DNA of 64,000 nt, from assembly GCA_023634235.1 (NCBI GenBank), contig JAMKCF010000013.1:10346296-10410295 (forward strand), written 5' to 3'. The stretch comes from Pisaster brevispinus (Eukaryota > Echinodermata > Asteroidea > Forcipulatida > Asteriidae). Below, one piece after another: positions 1 through 12,586 of this stretch (position 1 is its first letter; each line of letters opens with the position of its first letter). Made by a program: the position numbers and the translations under genes. The notes under the pieces were generated by a model. That model ran no database searches. It saw only the letters and a list, made by a program, of their open reading frames with translations, and was not told the origin of the DNA.

Positions 1-1070
1 ACAATAGTGTTACTAGGAAAAGAGTCGTTATTTCCATTGTTCGAAAGATGCTCACCTGCGAGGTAACAGCTTAAACTATTGATATTTAAATGTTTACGCA
101 CCGTTGAACATGACTGGGTAGAAATGGCTGCCATCAGCAATCAATCAGGTACGATAAATATTTCAAGAAGAACTTGAAGATCACATCAGTCAATGAAGAC
201 TAATCAGATGAATCCAGTAGATCCTATGATGATTAAACTATCACATATCAACACTTGAGGAACTATGTCAGTCACGTCCTCAATAAAAAGATGGTATTTT
301 TATGGAGAGGTGCGATAAGACGTGGCAGCCTGCTAAGCGCACACTTCGAGCGCACACTTCAACTGACAAGCAAGCAAATACACACACAAACAAACACCCC
401 AGCAAACATCCCATCAAACACCCCGACAAGCAAACAAAACAAACAAGCAAACACCCCAACAAGCAAACAAGCAAACAAGCAAACAAGCAACAAACAAACA
501 AGAAAACAATCAAATTGTAGGATTTTTAACTTTGCAAAGTCGGATCATAATAAACGTTTTCGGTTACACCGTAACATCTTATAAGTTGTGTTTCGGAAAT
601 GAACCGATGATTTAACAACTAATTTCAGGTGAAGAAGATCAGAGTATACTGCTCGAAGCTTGGAGTTGTTACTGGATGGTGTGCACATTTACGCATAAAA
701 GGAGAACCGCTTGGATAGCCGTTTTTATTGTTCAACTCAATCCTATTCAAGTTACAAAACTCAAAATATTTAGAGATCTACGTAATTTACCACAAACGCA
801 GCGATTTTTGTTTTGCTTTTTGCCAAAGATTATAGACTACAGAAAGCGGAGGATCGGGAATTTGGGCCGCAATGTAAAATGAGCCCTGTACGCTATTTCA
901 GCAAGCAACTCTTGTGATAAAAAAAAAAAAGATCAGTACCGGCAATGATCATTGCTATAAAAAAAAATGCTTGCTGAAATGGCGCTCATAAACATTTCAC
1001 GTTACAATAGTACATAAAGCTCTATTTCTCCGCCATGAGCTTTCTGCACTCTTGAATCTATGGATGATAC
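1..1070. other. Intronic sequence 3' of cassette C EGF-b exon
   Basis: No exon is recognised here. Positions about 375-510 are a degenerate AAAC/AAGC microsatellite (plus strand, units like acaaacaagc). About 600-1010 is homologous to 21880-22250 and 54900-55240, which lie at the same place relative to the EGF-b exons of cassettes B and A, so this is ancestral intron carried along by cassette duplication. The next coding exons of cassette C, expected to be EGF repeats, would be left of position 1. Confidence 0.6.
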
Positions 1071-1223
1071 CTTCTTTGCAGTCCAGTCCTTTGTAACCGG
1101 TTGCACAACTGCAACCATAAGGGTCAGGTAAACAGAACAGTAGTCCCTCGCAGGAAGAAGCACCCAATACGTCTGAATCACACTTGAAGTTTCCTCTTTG
1201 GCCAAAGGTATTTCTTCCATGTA
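1071..1223 (-). CDS. Tie-like receptor ectodomain, EGF-b exon, cassette C
   Basis: A 153-bp internal exon read on the minus strand: acceptor ccatttag at its high end, donor gtatca at its low end, phase 1 at both ends. It encodes about 51 residues with six cysteines and the segment LFCLPDPYGCSC followed by GYKGLDC, which I recognise as the second EGF-like module of Tie-type receptors of marine invertebrates. The first expected cysteine position holds histidine (LHGRNTFG), as in the paralogous exons at 22315 and 55282. It is the last cassette C exon inside the window. An extracellular adhesive or ligand-binding role is inferred from the family. The exon call is strong; the full gene product is not seen. 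Confidence 0.8.
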
Positions 1224-1969
1224 CTAAATGGGTATCAAATACAATTACACAGTTTAAGATATACAACAGTAATTGTTCAGATATTACTTTGCTGTTTTGA
1301 CGGAAGTCACCCATTTTTCTAAATGACCATCAGTCTTTAAATGTTAGGTTATATCTAATGCTTGGTTAGTGCTCTTTTGGGTCGTGGGGTCAATCAATCC
1401 ATGTCAGTTCAACACAACCATGAGCTTTATATTATGTTATAATGTTTTTAGACACGCAGAACAAAAATGCGTTTCACCTTATTTAACTACGTGCTTATAA
1501 TATAGTAAAACAAACTATAACTTTCGTAACTATACCATTCTTGAATTAAACAACTTTTTATACTTGGTAATTTAAGACACCCCCATAGAAACTAAAATTT
1601 GAGTATTTTATGTTATATTGTGGCATGGAAACAGTAAAATAATCGTTAAGTTGTTATATTGTGTTTTTTAATGTTTTACGTTCGGAATACGTATTTCCTG
1701 CGTTTTGCCGTGAAGCTCCAAACATCAGTATTTTAGTTTTGAATAAGCATGTACTAAATATTTACATTTAATTTCAACTTGAAACCGTTAAAATGTTGAT
1801 AAAGCTTGTTTATTATCTTTCTAATATTAACTTAACTTTTAGAATTAAGCAGGGATGTTGAAAGTATGTCGTAGTTTTTTTTAGCAAATGGTTCTGGTCG
1901 AATAAGCAAAATTAGAGTAGAAACAAACATTTAATTACAGAACACTCTAGAGATTCCATCATTACTAAC
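1224..1969 (-). other. Intron between EGF-a and EGF-b, cassette C
   Basis: A 746-bp AT-rich intron without an ORF of interest. It is homologous through most of its length to 22468-23217 in cassette B (750 bp) and to two separated pieces of the same intron in cassette A (about 57890-58290 and 60470-60654). This conservation of intron length between B and C is direct evidence that whole genomic blocks, not just exons, were duplicated. Confidence 0.65.
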
Positions 1970-2104
1970 ATGTTTCACAGGTTGTGCCACTGAAACCAGG
2001 TGGACAAATACAAACACCACTGACGTCATCACACACTCCGCCATTTAAACAGATCAGGCAGTCATGGACACACTCAGTCTTCCCCCATTTGTTTTCCTGA
2101 CATC
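1970..2104 (-). CDS. Tie-like receptor ectodomain, EGF-a exon, cassette C
   Basis: A 135-bp phase 1-1 exon with acceptor ttgttacag and donor gttagt. It encodes a 45-residue module with eight cysteines, beginning CQENKWGK and containing CLICLNGGVCDD and CICPPGFSGTTCE, an EGF-like domain with laminin-type spacing. In Tie-like receptors this module directly follows the second Ig domain, and here it lies downstream of the Ig2 exon at 4261-4518. The cassette C copy differs from A and B around the second and third cysteines (KTECVHDC against KPDCxGYC). The reading frame is open throughout. Confidence 0.82.
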
Positions 2105-4260
2105 CTGTAACAACATAATAGTCAAATGCTGAGGAATAATGAAAACTTTACATTTAAAATTTTTGTATAAGCGTGGGCCATTTTTTGCTGAGAAACTGAC
2201 AATTTTAACCTCAGAGAATGTTTTGGAAATATGGTTTTACTTAAAAAACAAGACTAAATTTGAAAGGCTTTAAAAACATGAAGCTAAGCGCAAATCTTAA
2301 TTTCGAAATTGAATATCTCATTATACAACAGTATCTAAACTGTGTATACAACGTCGGTCTTGAGTTGCTTTCGTTTGCCAATAAACGGACAAACATGAAA
2401 TACGGAAACAAAAAGGGAAAAAACATTTTTTTAACTCTAGGGTAAAAATATGCAAGTAGGCTTGTTTTTTCCATAGAACACAAATCACAAATAAACAAAA
2501 TTAAGCTACGTGACACGTACCAGTGACGTATGTTTTTATCATTGTCTACGAAATATTGCTTGCAACAAATCGGCTTTTAGAGGGGGGGGGGAGGACGCAC
2601 ACGCTAAAGCCGCTCATTTTAAAGAAAACATTCTAGTGAGATTATATGTATAGTTTCACACATTAATTTTACACAGTTCAACATTTGCTTCATTTGTCTT
2701 TTCACAGTAATAACTTCACCCTGTTTGTAAGGGAGTATTGGTCGGCTTGTTCAACGCTTGATGTTTGTATGGAAACTTCATTCTAGCCACGATGTGCTTG
2801 TATACAGGTAAAAAGCGTAAGGCATTTTACGGCATGGGATCAAGGTCCAGCTTTAGGTTCATCAGATAGGTGCGTTTTTTGCTTTTTTGGGGGGTTTCAA
2901 ATCAACTTGAACACATTTGCTAAAACTAAACTAGAACACCTTCCTCCCATTAGCAATTTTCAGACTAGTGCTCGTTTCGCCATTGGCAACGTTGTCACTG
3001 GGTTACAACCATTTTGTCGCAATACGGACTGGTTTTATGTTCGTTTTCGTTTGTCTTTCGTATGCATTAATTATTAAGGTTGTTTGATCGTTTGCATTTG
3101 TTTAAATTTTCACCTGTATGTTATGTAAGCTTGTAACATGCCTAGCTTCTGTGCTCACAAACTATTTTCGTTCAAGCAATAAACACATATTTCATGTTTA
3201 GGGCGCTCAAAATCGTTTGGCAATCACACAAATACTGTATTTTGTGCGTTTGAAATAAATCATTGCGAGAGCTTGACATTTCTTTCACTCAAAAGAGTTC
3301 TGAAAGCCCGTACTGATTTCAAGCCCACAAAATAAATAATAACATGCACTCAAACTCATTTCATGCTCACGAATTCAGTTCAAACTAAAACAAATCATTG
3401 CACTGTAACTTTCCGATAAACCAGTGCTTTCTAACATTTCGACGGCTTTTTCGACGGTGATGTTATTTGATTGCACACAAGTACACAATTGTGGGTGTGT
3501 GTTTGCGTGGGCATACGCATCGGACCCCACAAGGTATTCTTTGTTAAATTTGGACCCCACAGGGGAATTCTTCAGAAAGGGAATAAGGTTCGAACAGTGA
3601 TTGTGTACTTTCCTATTTCGGTATTAACATTAATTATTCAATTAGGTTGGAACAGTGGATGTCTAATTCAATACAGTATAAGGGATCAAGGTTTTTATAG
3701 TGAGAGTCTTCGCTCTCATTTCGACATTGGACATTTGACACGCTTATAAATTCTTAACGCAAATACATATTTTGCTATTTTTATAATGGACATGGAGATT
3801 GTTACAAACACCTTACAGCGCACATAGATGCCCCACAAGTGTCGATCGTTTTTATGCCACTTGTTTTTATTAATACAAATACTTTGTTTGTCTGTCAAAT
3901 TTGACCGGGAGCATGTACACCGGCGGCCCTGGATCCACGCATGAGTATTTGTAATATTAACAAACTTATGTTAGCTATTTTAGAAGTCAGTTTTACGAAA
4001 CAAATGGACGTCGTATCGGATTAACGTGAACTCGTGACATAAAGAGAAAAACGCTTACTAGAGTAAAGAACATTGCGTAGGCAAATTCAGGCATTTTTAT
4101 GACGTTATGAGCATGGGGATCAAATGGCCGTACCCTGTTTCCACTTTCGTATCGATTTGTGTGTATCTTTGTTTATGTGAAGAGTCTTACTAGGGTTAGT
4201 CACCACTGCATTTAGTTCACCCCCATTGACTGGTATTATCCAATGCAAATTATGGTTTAC
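2105..4260. other. Intron between Ig2 and EGF-a, cassette C
   Basis: A non-coding intron of about 2.16 kb. About 3480-3560 holds a GT-rich stretch and pieces of the accccacaagg-type intronic repeat, and 3690-3850 holds the tracts attggacatt and ttgacac that recur in the same intron of cassettes A and B. About 3910-4110 (ggccctggatccacgcatga onward) matches 38830-39060 and 62990-63130, directly downstream of each Ig2 exon. The ORFs here are short and show no domain. Confidence 0.6.
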
Positions 4261-4518
4261 CTCTGACAAGTAACCTCGTGAGCGCCTGTTTGCCTTCACT
4301 GCGTACCAAAGCTTGGTGAATCTCGTATGTTCCAGCATGTGCGCTATTAACTCGCTGGATGTCATAATGAAGTTGTCCTATGGGCGTAGCGTAAAGAGGA
4401 TCGCTGCCATCTTGTCTCCAACGAGTATCTGTCCGCGTCGTGGTCGTAGCAGTAACTGCCAGACGTACATCATCCCCTGAGTTTACCGTCTGGCTTAAAG
4501 CAGTTGGCAGAAAGTCAG
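4261..4518 (-). CDS. Tie-like receptor ectodomain, Ig2 exon, cassette C
   Basis: A 258-bp phase 1-1 exon with acceptor ctcttatgcag and donor gtaaac. It starts DFLPTALSQTVNSGDDVRL, keeps the core tryptophan (RWRQD) and a D-x-G-x-Y-like motif (HAGTYEI), and ends RLLVRG. This is an immunoglobulin-type fold, but no cysteine is present, so the usual intra-domain disulfide is missing; the paralogues at 39198 and 63174 share this. It sits 352 bp downstream (in transcription) of the Ig1 exon, and the phase 1 junction restores an alanine codon. The position matches Ig2 of Tie-like ectodomains. Confidence 0.8.
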
Positions 4519-4870
4519 CTGCATAAGAGAGACACAACAGTAAATTAATTCGGAAAGTCTACATATCAGTAACATAACCAGCGAGGGGGAAGGGCTGGGG
4601 TGGTCACAGAAACATTTTCCCCAATGAGATAAACAGTAAAATAAATTAAATGAAGAACATACAATAACCACAGAAACAGAAAACAAAAACACGAAAAAAA
4701 TGTCAGGTTAAAATGCAACAACTGGATAGAAAAATAAATACATAAATAAAACAAATCTTATGTGTAGCTTTTATTAGGCCTTTAATGTCACAACGTTCGA
4801 TTTTCCATTTCAGGTTTACTTTCGCATCGACTGTTAAACAACTTATTTCAGCGCACAACTCACTACTTAC

Positions 4871-5206
4871 CCTCAGTGCTCATAATAACGGTGCCAATGC
4901 TGGTCGACATATCTCCAGTTGTCGCTTGACAAGCATACACACCAATCCGTGAAACTTTGCCAGATGCCGGCATCCGTAGAACAGAGACAAAAACATCACC
5001 GTCAACAGCCGTTGCGTTCAGAGTGCTATCGTCTGGTAGGCTTCGGTCAGTTGTGTCGAGGGTTTCAGTTGTGTAAGTGAATTGAGTACGAGCAACAGAG
5101 AGAGTTCCGTCCAAGTTGACAAAGAATCCAGCTATGAAGGTCTCCTCCGAAGAAAGTGGGACTCTTGGTTTAGTTACGCAAGTGAAATCGTCTACAGCAA
5201 ACACAC
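4871..5206 (-). CDS. Tie-like receptor ectodomain, Ig1 exon, cassette C
   Basis: A 336-bp phase 1-1 exon with acceptor ttgaattttag and donor gtaagt. About 112 residues: GVFAVDDFTCVTKPR at the start, LSVARTQF near residue 36, VSVLRMPASG near 75 and RIGVYACQA near 88. Cysteines 10 and 93 form the expected Ig disulfide pair, with the Y-x-C signature at the second. One N-glycosylation sequon (NAT, residue 64) is visible. The exon resembles the N-terminal V-like domain of Tie-like receptors. An upstream signal-peptide exon would be expected, but none was recognised between here and 12998; the phase 1 start would also accept the end of an EGF exon (CQ-G/GVFAV). Confidence 0.82.
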
Positions 5207-5560
5207 CTAAAATTCAAGCAGAATATTTAGTTTTTGTCTCTTCCATCAAATATCATTCTGTTTAAGTTAATCCTCGTTATACTTTTGTAAAGGTAAGGGC
5301 CTCATTTGAAATGTTGTTTTCACTTAAACAATTGTTTAATAATAAATTTTTCTTTTTGATTATTGTTTTAGCCTAGTCTAATTATTGCTGTCATCTTTCG
5401 TTAGGTAAGGTCTAGGTCACTTCATGAAAACAAACAATAAACCACAAGGGAAACTGACAGGATACTGAGCTGTCTAGCCCCACGCTGTCATTCTGTTTTG
5501 TCAATATCGTATTGATCCTGGTGTGCCAGTCAGAAAACAAAGCACCGTAAGTTGCCGTGG
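5207..5560. other. Ancestral intron 5' of Ig1, cassette C
   Basis: About 5207-5461 is homologous to 42556-42770, immediately upstream of the cassette B Ig1 exon, ending at accacaagggaaactgac in both. Beyond that the two diverge, marking either the edge of the duplicated block or an insertion. Confidence 0.55.
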
Positions 5561-5903
5561 ATCCAGGGATCACACCCTTGTTCACGATACAACATGGGAA
5601 GCGGAAGCCAGGGGGAACACCTTAAGGGGATATTTATTTTAGATATCAAATAATAAACCATGAGAAAAACTGTCTGGGTAACTTTTAAATTATTTGGGTT
5701 GACCAACGACAAGTTGACTAGAGCAGGTATTGCCAACGACCTCTGGATTAACGGATGTGCGCTCTACCAACTGAGCCATCGAACCCTATGTTGGCGGCCT
5801 TCCTAGTTTGTAATTATCTTTGTGCGGGGGTGCCAGTCAGACGCCACTAAAACCGTTTATTGTATTTTAACATTTACCCTGTCAGTTCCCCTTGTGGTTT
5901 ATT
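5436..5903. repeat. 26-bp inverted repeat enclosing a tRNA-derived repeat
   Basis: Positions 5436-5461 and 5878-5903 are reverse complements with one mismatch (aataaaccacaagggaaact... and its inverse). The left arm has a single-copy counterpart in cassette B near 42741. The enclosed sequence contains a tRNA-like segment and other pieces of the same taataaacca motif (5651-5664). Confidence 0.5.
5630..5790 (-). repeat. tRNA-derived SINE-like repeat
   Basis: On the minus strand 5785-5715 reads like the 5' half of a tRNA, with an A-box-like tggctcagttggtagagcg, followed by gaggtcgttggc and gctctagtc. The B box is degenerate (ggcaatacc replaces ggttcgaat), so a working tRNA is unlikely. The downstream part, ending in gatatctaaaataaat, recurs inverted at about 5890-5930. 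The best reading is an old tRNA-derived SINE. Confidence 0.5.
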
Positions 5904-7100
5904 ATTTGACATCTGAAATAAAAAGTCGCATCCCCTAAAAGTGTCCCCTGGCTGCCGTTATTTTAAGATCGTAAACTTGAGTGTTAAAGCAATTCAATAA
6001 GCTTAGCAAAAATGATGGTTCGCTTAGCGTGTTATATTAAAGTGCAGAACAATGCTCCAACCTGCCGGCAACTGAGCCATCATTGATACCAATTAAAAAC
6101 AACGATTACAAGCAGGACGAGCCAGCCTTTAAAATAAAGTAATGCTTAATAACATTATTAATACTATTTTTTTTCTCTGAAGCTAATATTTTAAAATAAA
6201 GCATGCAGGACTAAAAGAAAGTAGTGACTATTTAAAGGAACGGTATACAAAAGCTTAACAATAAACTCATGGGTAAAAACTGAATTGTTTTTGTTGTTTT
6301 TGTTGTCTACTCTACCAGTCAGGCTCCTAATGGATGATATCCTTGCCTACATTCTTACGGACTGGGAAGGGGTAACCCTGTTTCAGGTTCTGGTGTAGGT
6401 GGCAACCCGATGAAGCGAGTCAGCATCCCCCTTTCACATACACGTATATGACATTGATCTCGCGACCACCCAACACATTAAAACTCTTCGTGACACCATA
6501 CAAAAACAATCACACACACCATTTTGCCATGCCTTACTTGTTGAGTAAAAGTTTGATTTCAGCGTGTAATACATTTCTCTGAAGAACCAAATTAGTATTA
6601 CCCAATTCATTAGATATAGACCTTTTTGACTAAATAAAATCAATACAACCAAAATTGTATTTTGAGATGAGCCAACATGTCTCTTTCTGCTCAATCAATC
6701 ATTTCTTTGAATAACACCCTTTTTCACACAACTTAGCAAAGCTAAGTAATTGCTGTAAAATTCCTATGGGATTTCCTGGTGAGCGGGTCATCGTTGGATT
6801 GTGTTAGTGAAAAACAAACCCCGGATAGTAATAAGCCTTTTGACATGCTATTTTGCTGGGTGCAGTTGTGGAACTTGATTTTTTTTAGATTTTTTGAAAA
6901 AGAAAAATGGCGGAGTACCGACTTGTTAATTAAAAACTGTTACTCAATAAGTGAGCGATGGTGTCATTGAGTGTTAATACATCGATTTGGTGCACTTCGG
7001 GTGCGGCAAACGCTAAACACTCTGACACCGGACAGCGAGCGACTCTGTTATGAGAGAACTTCGACAAGTCATTTAAACTGAGAGTTTACTGGTCAAATTG
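5904..7100. other. Non-coding intronic or inter-cassette sequence
   Basis: AT-rich sequence with only short ORFs and no recognisable domain. A second short tRNA-like snippet (caactgagccatca) lies near 6066-6080. Nothing else is supported. Confidence 0.4.
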
Positions 7101-7129
7101 ATACAAACTTAGGGTTTTCAACTGTGTTG

Positions 7130-8345
7130 TCTTCATGGGCCGACGAGTCCTTATCCCAGATCAGTTGTGATACGACATCCTCACCCAGCTCCTGTTTGGA
7201 CACCTCCGAAATCGAAAAGAAAAGGCGTCTATCCTGCCAAACTAGTCAACAATTTCACAGCTTGGGCAAAAAACCCCAAAACAAAGCAGCATAGAGATCC
7301 CCTTGACCAGCAATTCGCATCCGAAAGACCCCATGGACCACACTGGAAACCGACTTATTCCAGATAGAGGCACCCACTACCTTGTTATTGTCGACTATCG
7401 ATCCAAGTACCTGCTAGTGCAACCAAAGCCCGACTTAAAGCATGAGCATTCTGACTGATGGGGGCACCCACGGAGATAGTATCCGACAAAAGCCAGCAGT
7501 ACCTCGGGAAAGCAAACCAACAATTTGTCGGTTAAACATACATCATCGTCAATCCGTTATCCATTGTATGCACATTCAAACGGTTTAGCAGAGCACATTA
7601 TTCACACAGTGAAGTTATCGATCACCAATTACCGATAGATGGGACAAGACATCAACAAGGCCTTCCTCAACCTACGAGAAATACCAAACACTGGTCTGTA
7701 AGCCTCTGCCGAAATCGTATTTGGTCGTTCGTAACGAACTACCCTACTCAGCAATGATCTAATGCAGCAGCAGACCTCCCTACCCACACACAACACCGAG
7801 ACAGCTTGTCTCAGAGTAAAGCATGACACATTAATTGCCCTTGATCACCAAAAAGAGGCGATACTCGTCCTTTTTAAATTCTCGCCTGCGTCCGACATTA
7901 ATAAGCAGTATATGTTCTTGTAACGCCTCTCTGACTGCTCAGGTACCGATGTAAATGGTTCTTCTCTTACCTTCGCGACCGTACCCAAGTTGTTGCCATT
8001 TAATTTGCTGTTTCTCACATAAGTATCCATACGTCAAGGGTTGCAAATTAGAAGTTTCATTTCAAAAGGTGGTTGTACTTTTGGGATGAACTTTACGTCC
8101 ACGCATGAAAAAGCAAGAAGCAATCATGAGAAACGTTGCTGACATATCTTGAAGTCAAACTTTGGGAAATAAAAACTGATATTTTTCCGTAACTGTATTT
8201 TCTCGAATTTTTATGTTTTACAAATTGATTTATTTGATCAAAAGCTGCTGCACTTCTAATCAAGTAAGTTTCTATTGCCATTATTTTTTCAGAGTGATTA
8301 CTAAACGTACACTTTCCCTTTAAATAACGCTACTTACGAAGTGAG
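7130..8345 (+). mobile_element. Decayed composite: gypsy-type integrase relic plus LINE RT relic (copy 1)
   Basis: About 7280-7440 in mixed frames gives peptides typical of a Ty3/gypsy integrase core (DPLDQQFASERP; then GTHYLVIVDYRSKY, which carries the first catalytic Asp). About 7550-7740 (YAHSNGLAEH; SAEIVFGRS) corresponds to the later part of the integrase and its C-terminal region. From about 7830, frames give a CR1-like LINE RT relic (ALDHQKEAILVLFKF; KWFFSYLRDRTQVV). A tail at 8050-8345 (ttgatcaaaagctgctgca and the flanking sequence) recurs at 14640-14870, 48300-48490 and 50380-50570. Many stops and frameshifts are present, so no function is expected. The same junction order occurs in copies 2 and 3. 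Confidence 0.65.
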
Positions 8346-8808
8346 GACCATAGAACAAAATAAGTCGACATAACATACATTAATTAATACCTTGGACAGC
8401 TTCAAGTCTCTGATTGGTCAAAACCCGATCACGTGGGGGTGTATTAACGGGTGATATAAAGACCGGCTCAGTGAACGAGCGAATAAATGCCCCCTTAACA
8501 AGCACATGGTTGTGTAAAATCCTATTACTATGTGCTTGTTGCGCGGAAAACTACCGGTATCAAATTGACTCATTTCTTTGGGCGTATTTATTTATTTATT
8601 TATTTTTTTTACAGCAGGGACAGAAAGTGCGCGTGCGGAAACATACCACGCGTAGGCGTGAACGCGCAGACAATGTATCAATTTAGGGTAGCTGGTATGC
8701 GCATGAAACAAACATAATGCAATGTCATAGTCTGGTTCTTGAAAATATGTATAAACAGTTAATTATGTGTAAGAGATAAGGTACCACACAAAAGTTGAAA
8801 AGCCAAAC

Positions 8809-8817
8809 GATTGGCCC
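8809..8817. repeat. 9-bp target site duplication, left
   Basis: The sequence gattggccc is repeated exactly at 12587-12595 on the other side of the foldback element. Confidence 0.75.
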
Positions 8818-11800
8818 ACCAAGCTGAAGCTAGCCGCGAATTCTCAGCCGCAAATACCAGCCGCGAATGCCAGCCGCGAATTCCCAATTTACGGCCGGAA
8901 ATTCCAGCCGCTTATTCGCGAGGTCAGCTAGCCGCAAATAAATAGTCTGACAAAACGACAAAAGTTACTAAGCCTGTAGATTCACACTTAAACACTATTT
9001 CTTAACCTTTAAAGATTAATGAAGATTTTAAATATTCTTTTGGCTAAATTAATGTCATAACGACAAACTGTGGACTAAAAAAAGTCGAGATGAGAGAGTA
9101 TTTAATGCTTTATTCGATCATTAAAAAGTTAAAGAACTTCCCTATCAATTTTCTGAACATATGTTTTCTTAAACAAACGAAACCGTCACTTTAAAACAAA
9201 ATGTACCTCACATAGTTATTCAATATTTAAGTTTTAGTATTTAATCAGAAAGACCATGTCATATTACGTCTAAATATTCCGTTACAGCTGATTAGGCCCA
9301 CTAATTAGTGCCTAATTATTCTCATTTTAAACGGTATATGTTTCGTCATTCTGACTGGTATTTTCAATATGAAAATGACGAAGAGGGTCGCTTTAAAACA
9401 AAATGTACCTCACATAATTCACAAATAATTAAGTTTTAGTGTTTAATCATGAAGACCATGTCATAATACGCCTAAATATTCCGTTACAGCTGATTAGGCT
9501 CACTAATAAGTGCCTAATTATCCTAATTTAAAATGGTATATGTTTCGAGATTCAGAAAGGTGTTTTCACTATGAAAATGTCGAAGAGGGTCACTTTAAAA
9601 CAAAATGTACCTCACATAATTCACAAATAATTAAGTTTTAGTGTTTAATCATAAAGACCATGTCAAAATACGTCTAAATATTCCGTTACAGCAAATTAGG
9701 CCCACTCATAATTAGTGCCCAATTATTATCATTTTAAACGGTATATGTTTCGTCATTCTGAATGGTGTTTTCAATATGAAAATGACGAAGAGGGTCACTT
9801 TAAAACAAAATGTACCTCACATAATTAACAAATAATTAAGTTTTAGTATTTAATCATAAAGACCATGTCTGGTACGTCTAAATATTCCAATACAGCTGAT
9901 TAGGCCCACTAATCAGTGCCTAATTATCCTCATTTTATATGGTATATATTTCATAATTTTGAAGGGTATTTTTACTGTGAAAATGACGAAGAGAGTCGCT
10001 TTAAAACAAAATGTACCTCACATAATTCACAAACATTTCATTATTGTTATTTTATCTTAAAGACTACTTTATAATACGTCTAAATATTTCGTTGCAGCTA
10101 ACTAAACCCAATATTTAGTACCTAATTACACAACTTTATATGGTATGATTTTCGTTACTTTTGAACCGAAATATTACTACAAACTTTACGAGGAATGTCG
10201 CTTTAAAACAAAATGTACCTCACATATTTCACAAATATTAAACTTTTAGTATTTAATCACAAAGCCCACATTATAAACGCGTCTCAATATTCCGTTGCAG
10301 CTAACTAGACCCACTAATTAGTGCCTTATTACACCACTTTTTATGGTATGTTTTTCGTCACTTTTGAATGGAATTGTTACTATACGAAATTGACGAAGAG
10401 CAATGCAGCTTTTTTAGACCCACTAATTAGTGCCTAAATACTCCACTTTATCTGTTCTTATTTTCGTCACTTTTGAATGGTATTTTACTTTATCATATAG
10501 ACCAACTTATAAGAATTCTAATTGCAGGTAATTTGGCCCACGGAGTGCTTAAATTATACAATATTTTTGTTGTGATTTTCGTCATTTTTGACTGGTATTT
10601 GTATTAAGATGAAGCAGTAGATCACTTAAAAAAATTTTTTTTTTAATGTTGCTACTGTTAGTTTAATGAAATAAATTTTAACTTCAATTAAATATTTTTC
10701 TTAAAAATGTCTGGGTTTTCCCACTTAATGTAAAACGTTGCAGGTTTTTGAACACAAACCTATCACGTTGCGTAATGTGGTTTGGCTTGTCTCAACTCCT
10801 GCATTCCTGTAAATTAAGAAAGTGATGAGTGATCAGAAGGGGCCAACGCTGCATTTTTGACCTTGGAGATGATCAAAAGGATTAAAGGATATTACTCTTT
10901 CCAAATAACACACATTTAAGGCTATTAATAACACAAAAAGTGCCAATGCTATCGTTACTAGTGTCGAATGGCTGATAATAAAAAAATGATTAAAATAACC
11001 ATGTTTTCCGGTTTTGTCTTTAAACAAATCATAGCTTGACAGGTTCACAGGACAATAATTGATGTATCCCCATGGCTGGTATTAAAACCTTTACTACACA
11101 AATTAACATTGATTTGATTTAAAAATGGGACTATTACTTTATTATTAGTTTAAGTGTCTCTTTATTCTAGAAAGTTACTATATAAACTATGGTAAAAGAT
11201 CACAGCTGCATTACATCCACGATTTGAGTAGGAACAATGTCCTGCTTGTAGAGTAGGTAATGTTGATATAATTATCCCTCCCCTTTGGCGACCACACTGT
11301 AGTTTTAAGAATGGTCTTAGAAGTTAATCTACGGTGATTCGTAATAGTTGGGATGGAAGAATATTTAGACGTGTTATAATATGGTTTTTAAGATCAAATA
11401 AAAATAATGATACATTTACGAAACATGTAACTTAAGGTACGTTTTGTTTTAAAGCGACGCTGTTTGTCAATTTTATGTAAAAAAATACTATTCAAAAGAC
11501 AAAAAAAAAAAAACATAAAAATATGTAATTAGGCACAAGTTAGGAATTTTAATTGGCTGCAACGGAATATTTGGACGTGTTACAAAGTGATCTTTAAGAA
11601 AAAAAATTAATGCAAAATTTGTTGAACATTTGAGGTACTTTTTTTTTAAGCGACCCTCTTCGTCAATTTCATAGTAAAAATACCATTCAAAATGACGAAA
11701 TATATAGCCTAATTATAAGCTGTAACGGAATACTTAGACGTATTTTGACATGGTCTTTATGAATAAATACTAAAACTTAAATATTAAAAAATTATGTGAG

Positions 11801-12586
11801 GTACATTTTGTTAAAAGCGACTCTCTTTTCATATTGAAAATACAATTCAAATTGATGAAATATATACCGTTTAAAATGGGGATAACTAGGCACTAATTAG
11901 TGGGCCTAATCAGCTGTAACGGAATATTTAGACGTACTATGACATGGTCTTTATGATTAAACACTAAAACTTAATTATTTGTGAATTATGTGAGGTACAT
12001 TTTGTTTTAAAGTGACCCTCTTCGACATTTTCATAGTGAAAACACCTTTCTGAATCTCGAAACATATACCATTTTAAATTAGGATAATTAGGCACTTATT
12101 AGTGAGCCTAATCAGCTGTAACGGAATATTTAGGCGTATTATGACATGGTCTTTATGATTAAACACTACAATTTTAATATTTGTGAATTATGTGAGGTAC
12201 ATTTTGTTTTAAAGTGACGGTTTCGTTTGTTTAAGAAAACATATGTTTAGAACAATGATAGGGAAGTTTTGTTACTTTTTAAGGATCGAATAAAGCATTA
12301 AATACTCGCTTATCTGTACTTATTTTAGTCCACAGTTTATCATTATGACATAAATTTTGCCAAAAGAATATTTAAAATTTTCATTAATCTTTAAAGGTTA
12401 AGAAATAGTGGTTAAATGTGAATCTACAGGCTTAGTAACTGTTGTCGCTTCGTCAGACTAGTTTATTCGCGCCTGGCCGGCCTCGCGAATTTGCGGCTGG
12501 AATTTCCGGCCGTAAATTGGGAATTCGCGGCTGGCATTCGCGGCTGGTATTCGCGGCTGAGAATTCGCGGCTAGCTTCAGCTAGGT
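8818..12586. mobile_element. Foldback (TU/Mutator-like) element with long inverted repeats
   Basis: A 3769-bp element bounded by a 9-bp direct duplication gattggccc. The ends are inverted: accaagctgaagctagccgc at the left and the complement of gcggctagcttcagctaggt at the right. The outer ~120 bp of each arm is made of ~14-15-bp units (agccgcgaattcc variants), then a unique stretch, then tandem ~205-bp units. In the left arm the units start near 9195, 9395, 9598, 9804, 10004 and 10204; they are mirrored in the right arm up to about 12200. The centre (about 10600-11400) is AT-rich without a transposase ORF. The architecture matches foldback transposons such as sea-urchin TU elements, and 9-bp duplications fit the Mutator group. 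It must be mobilised in trans, if at all. Confidence 0.8.

Noticed and set aside
5710..5790. Functional tRNA gene on the minus strand
   Set aside because: The A box is good, but the B box and T-loop are degenerate and downstream sequence matches a dispersed repeat; scored as a SINE relic.
8818..12586. Regular ~205-bp repeats suggestive of a CRISPR-like or satellite array
   Set aside because: Units are inverted about a centre, bounded by a 9-bp target duplication and terminal inverted repeats; this is a foldback transposon in a eukaryotic genome.
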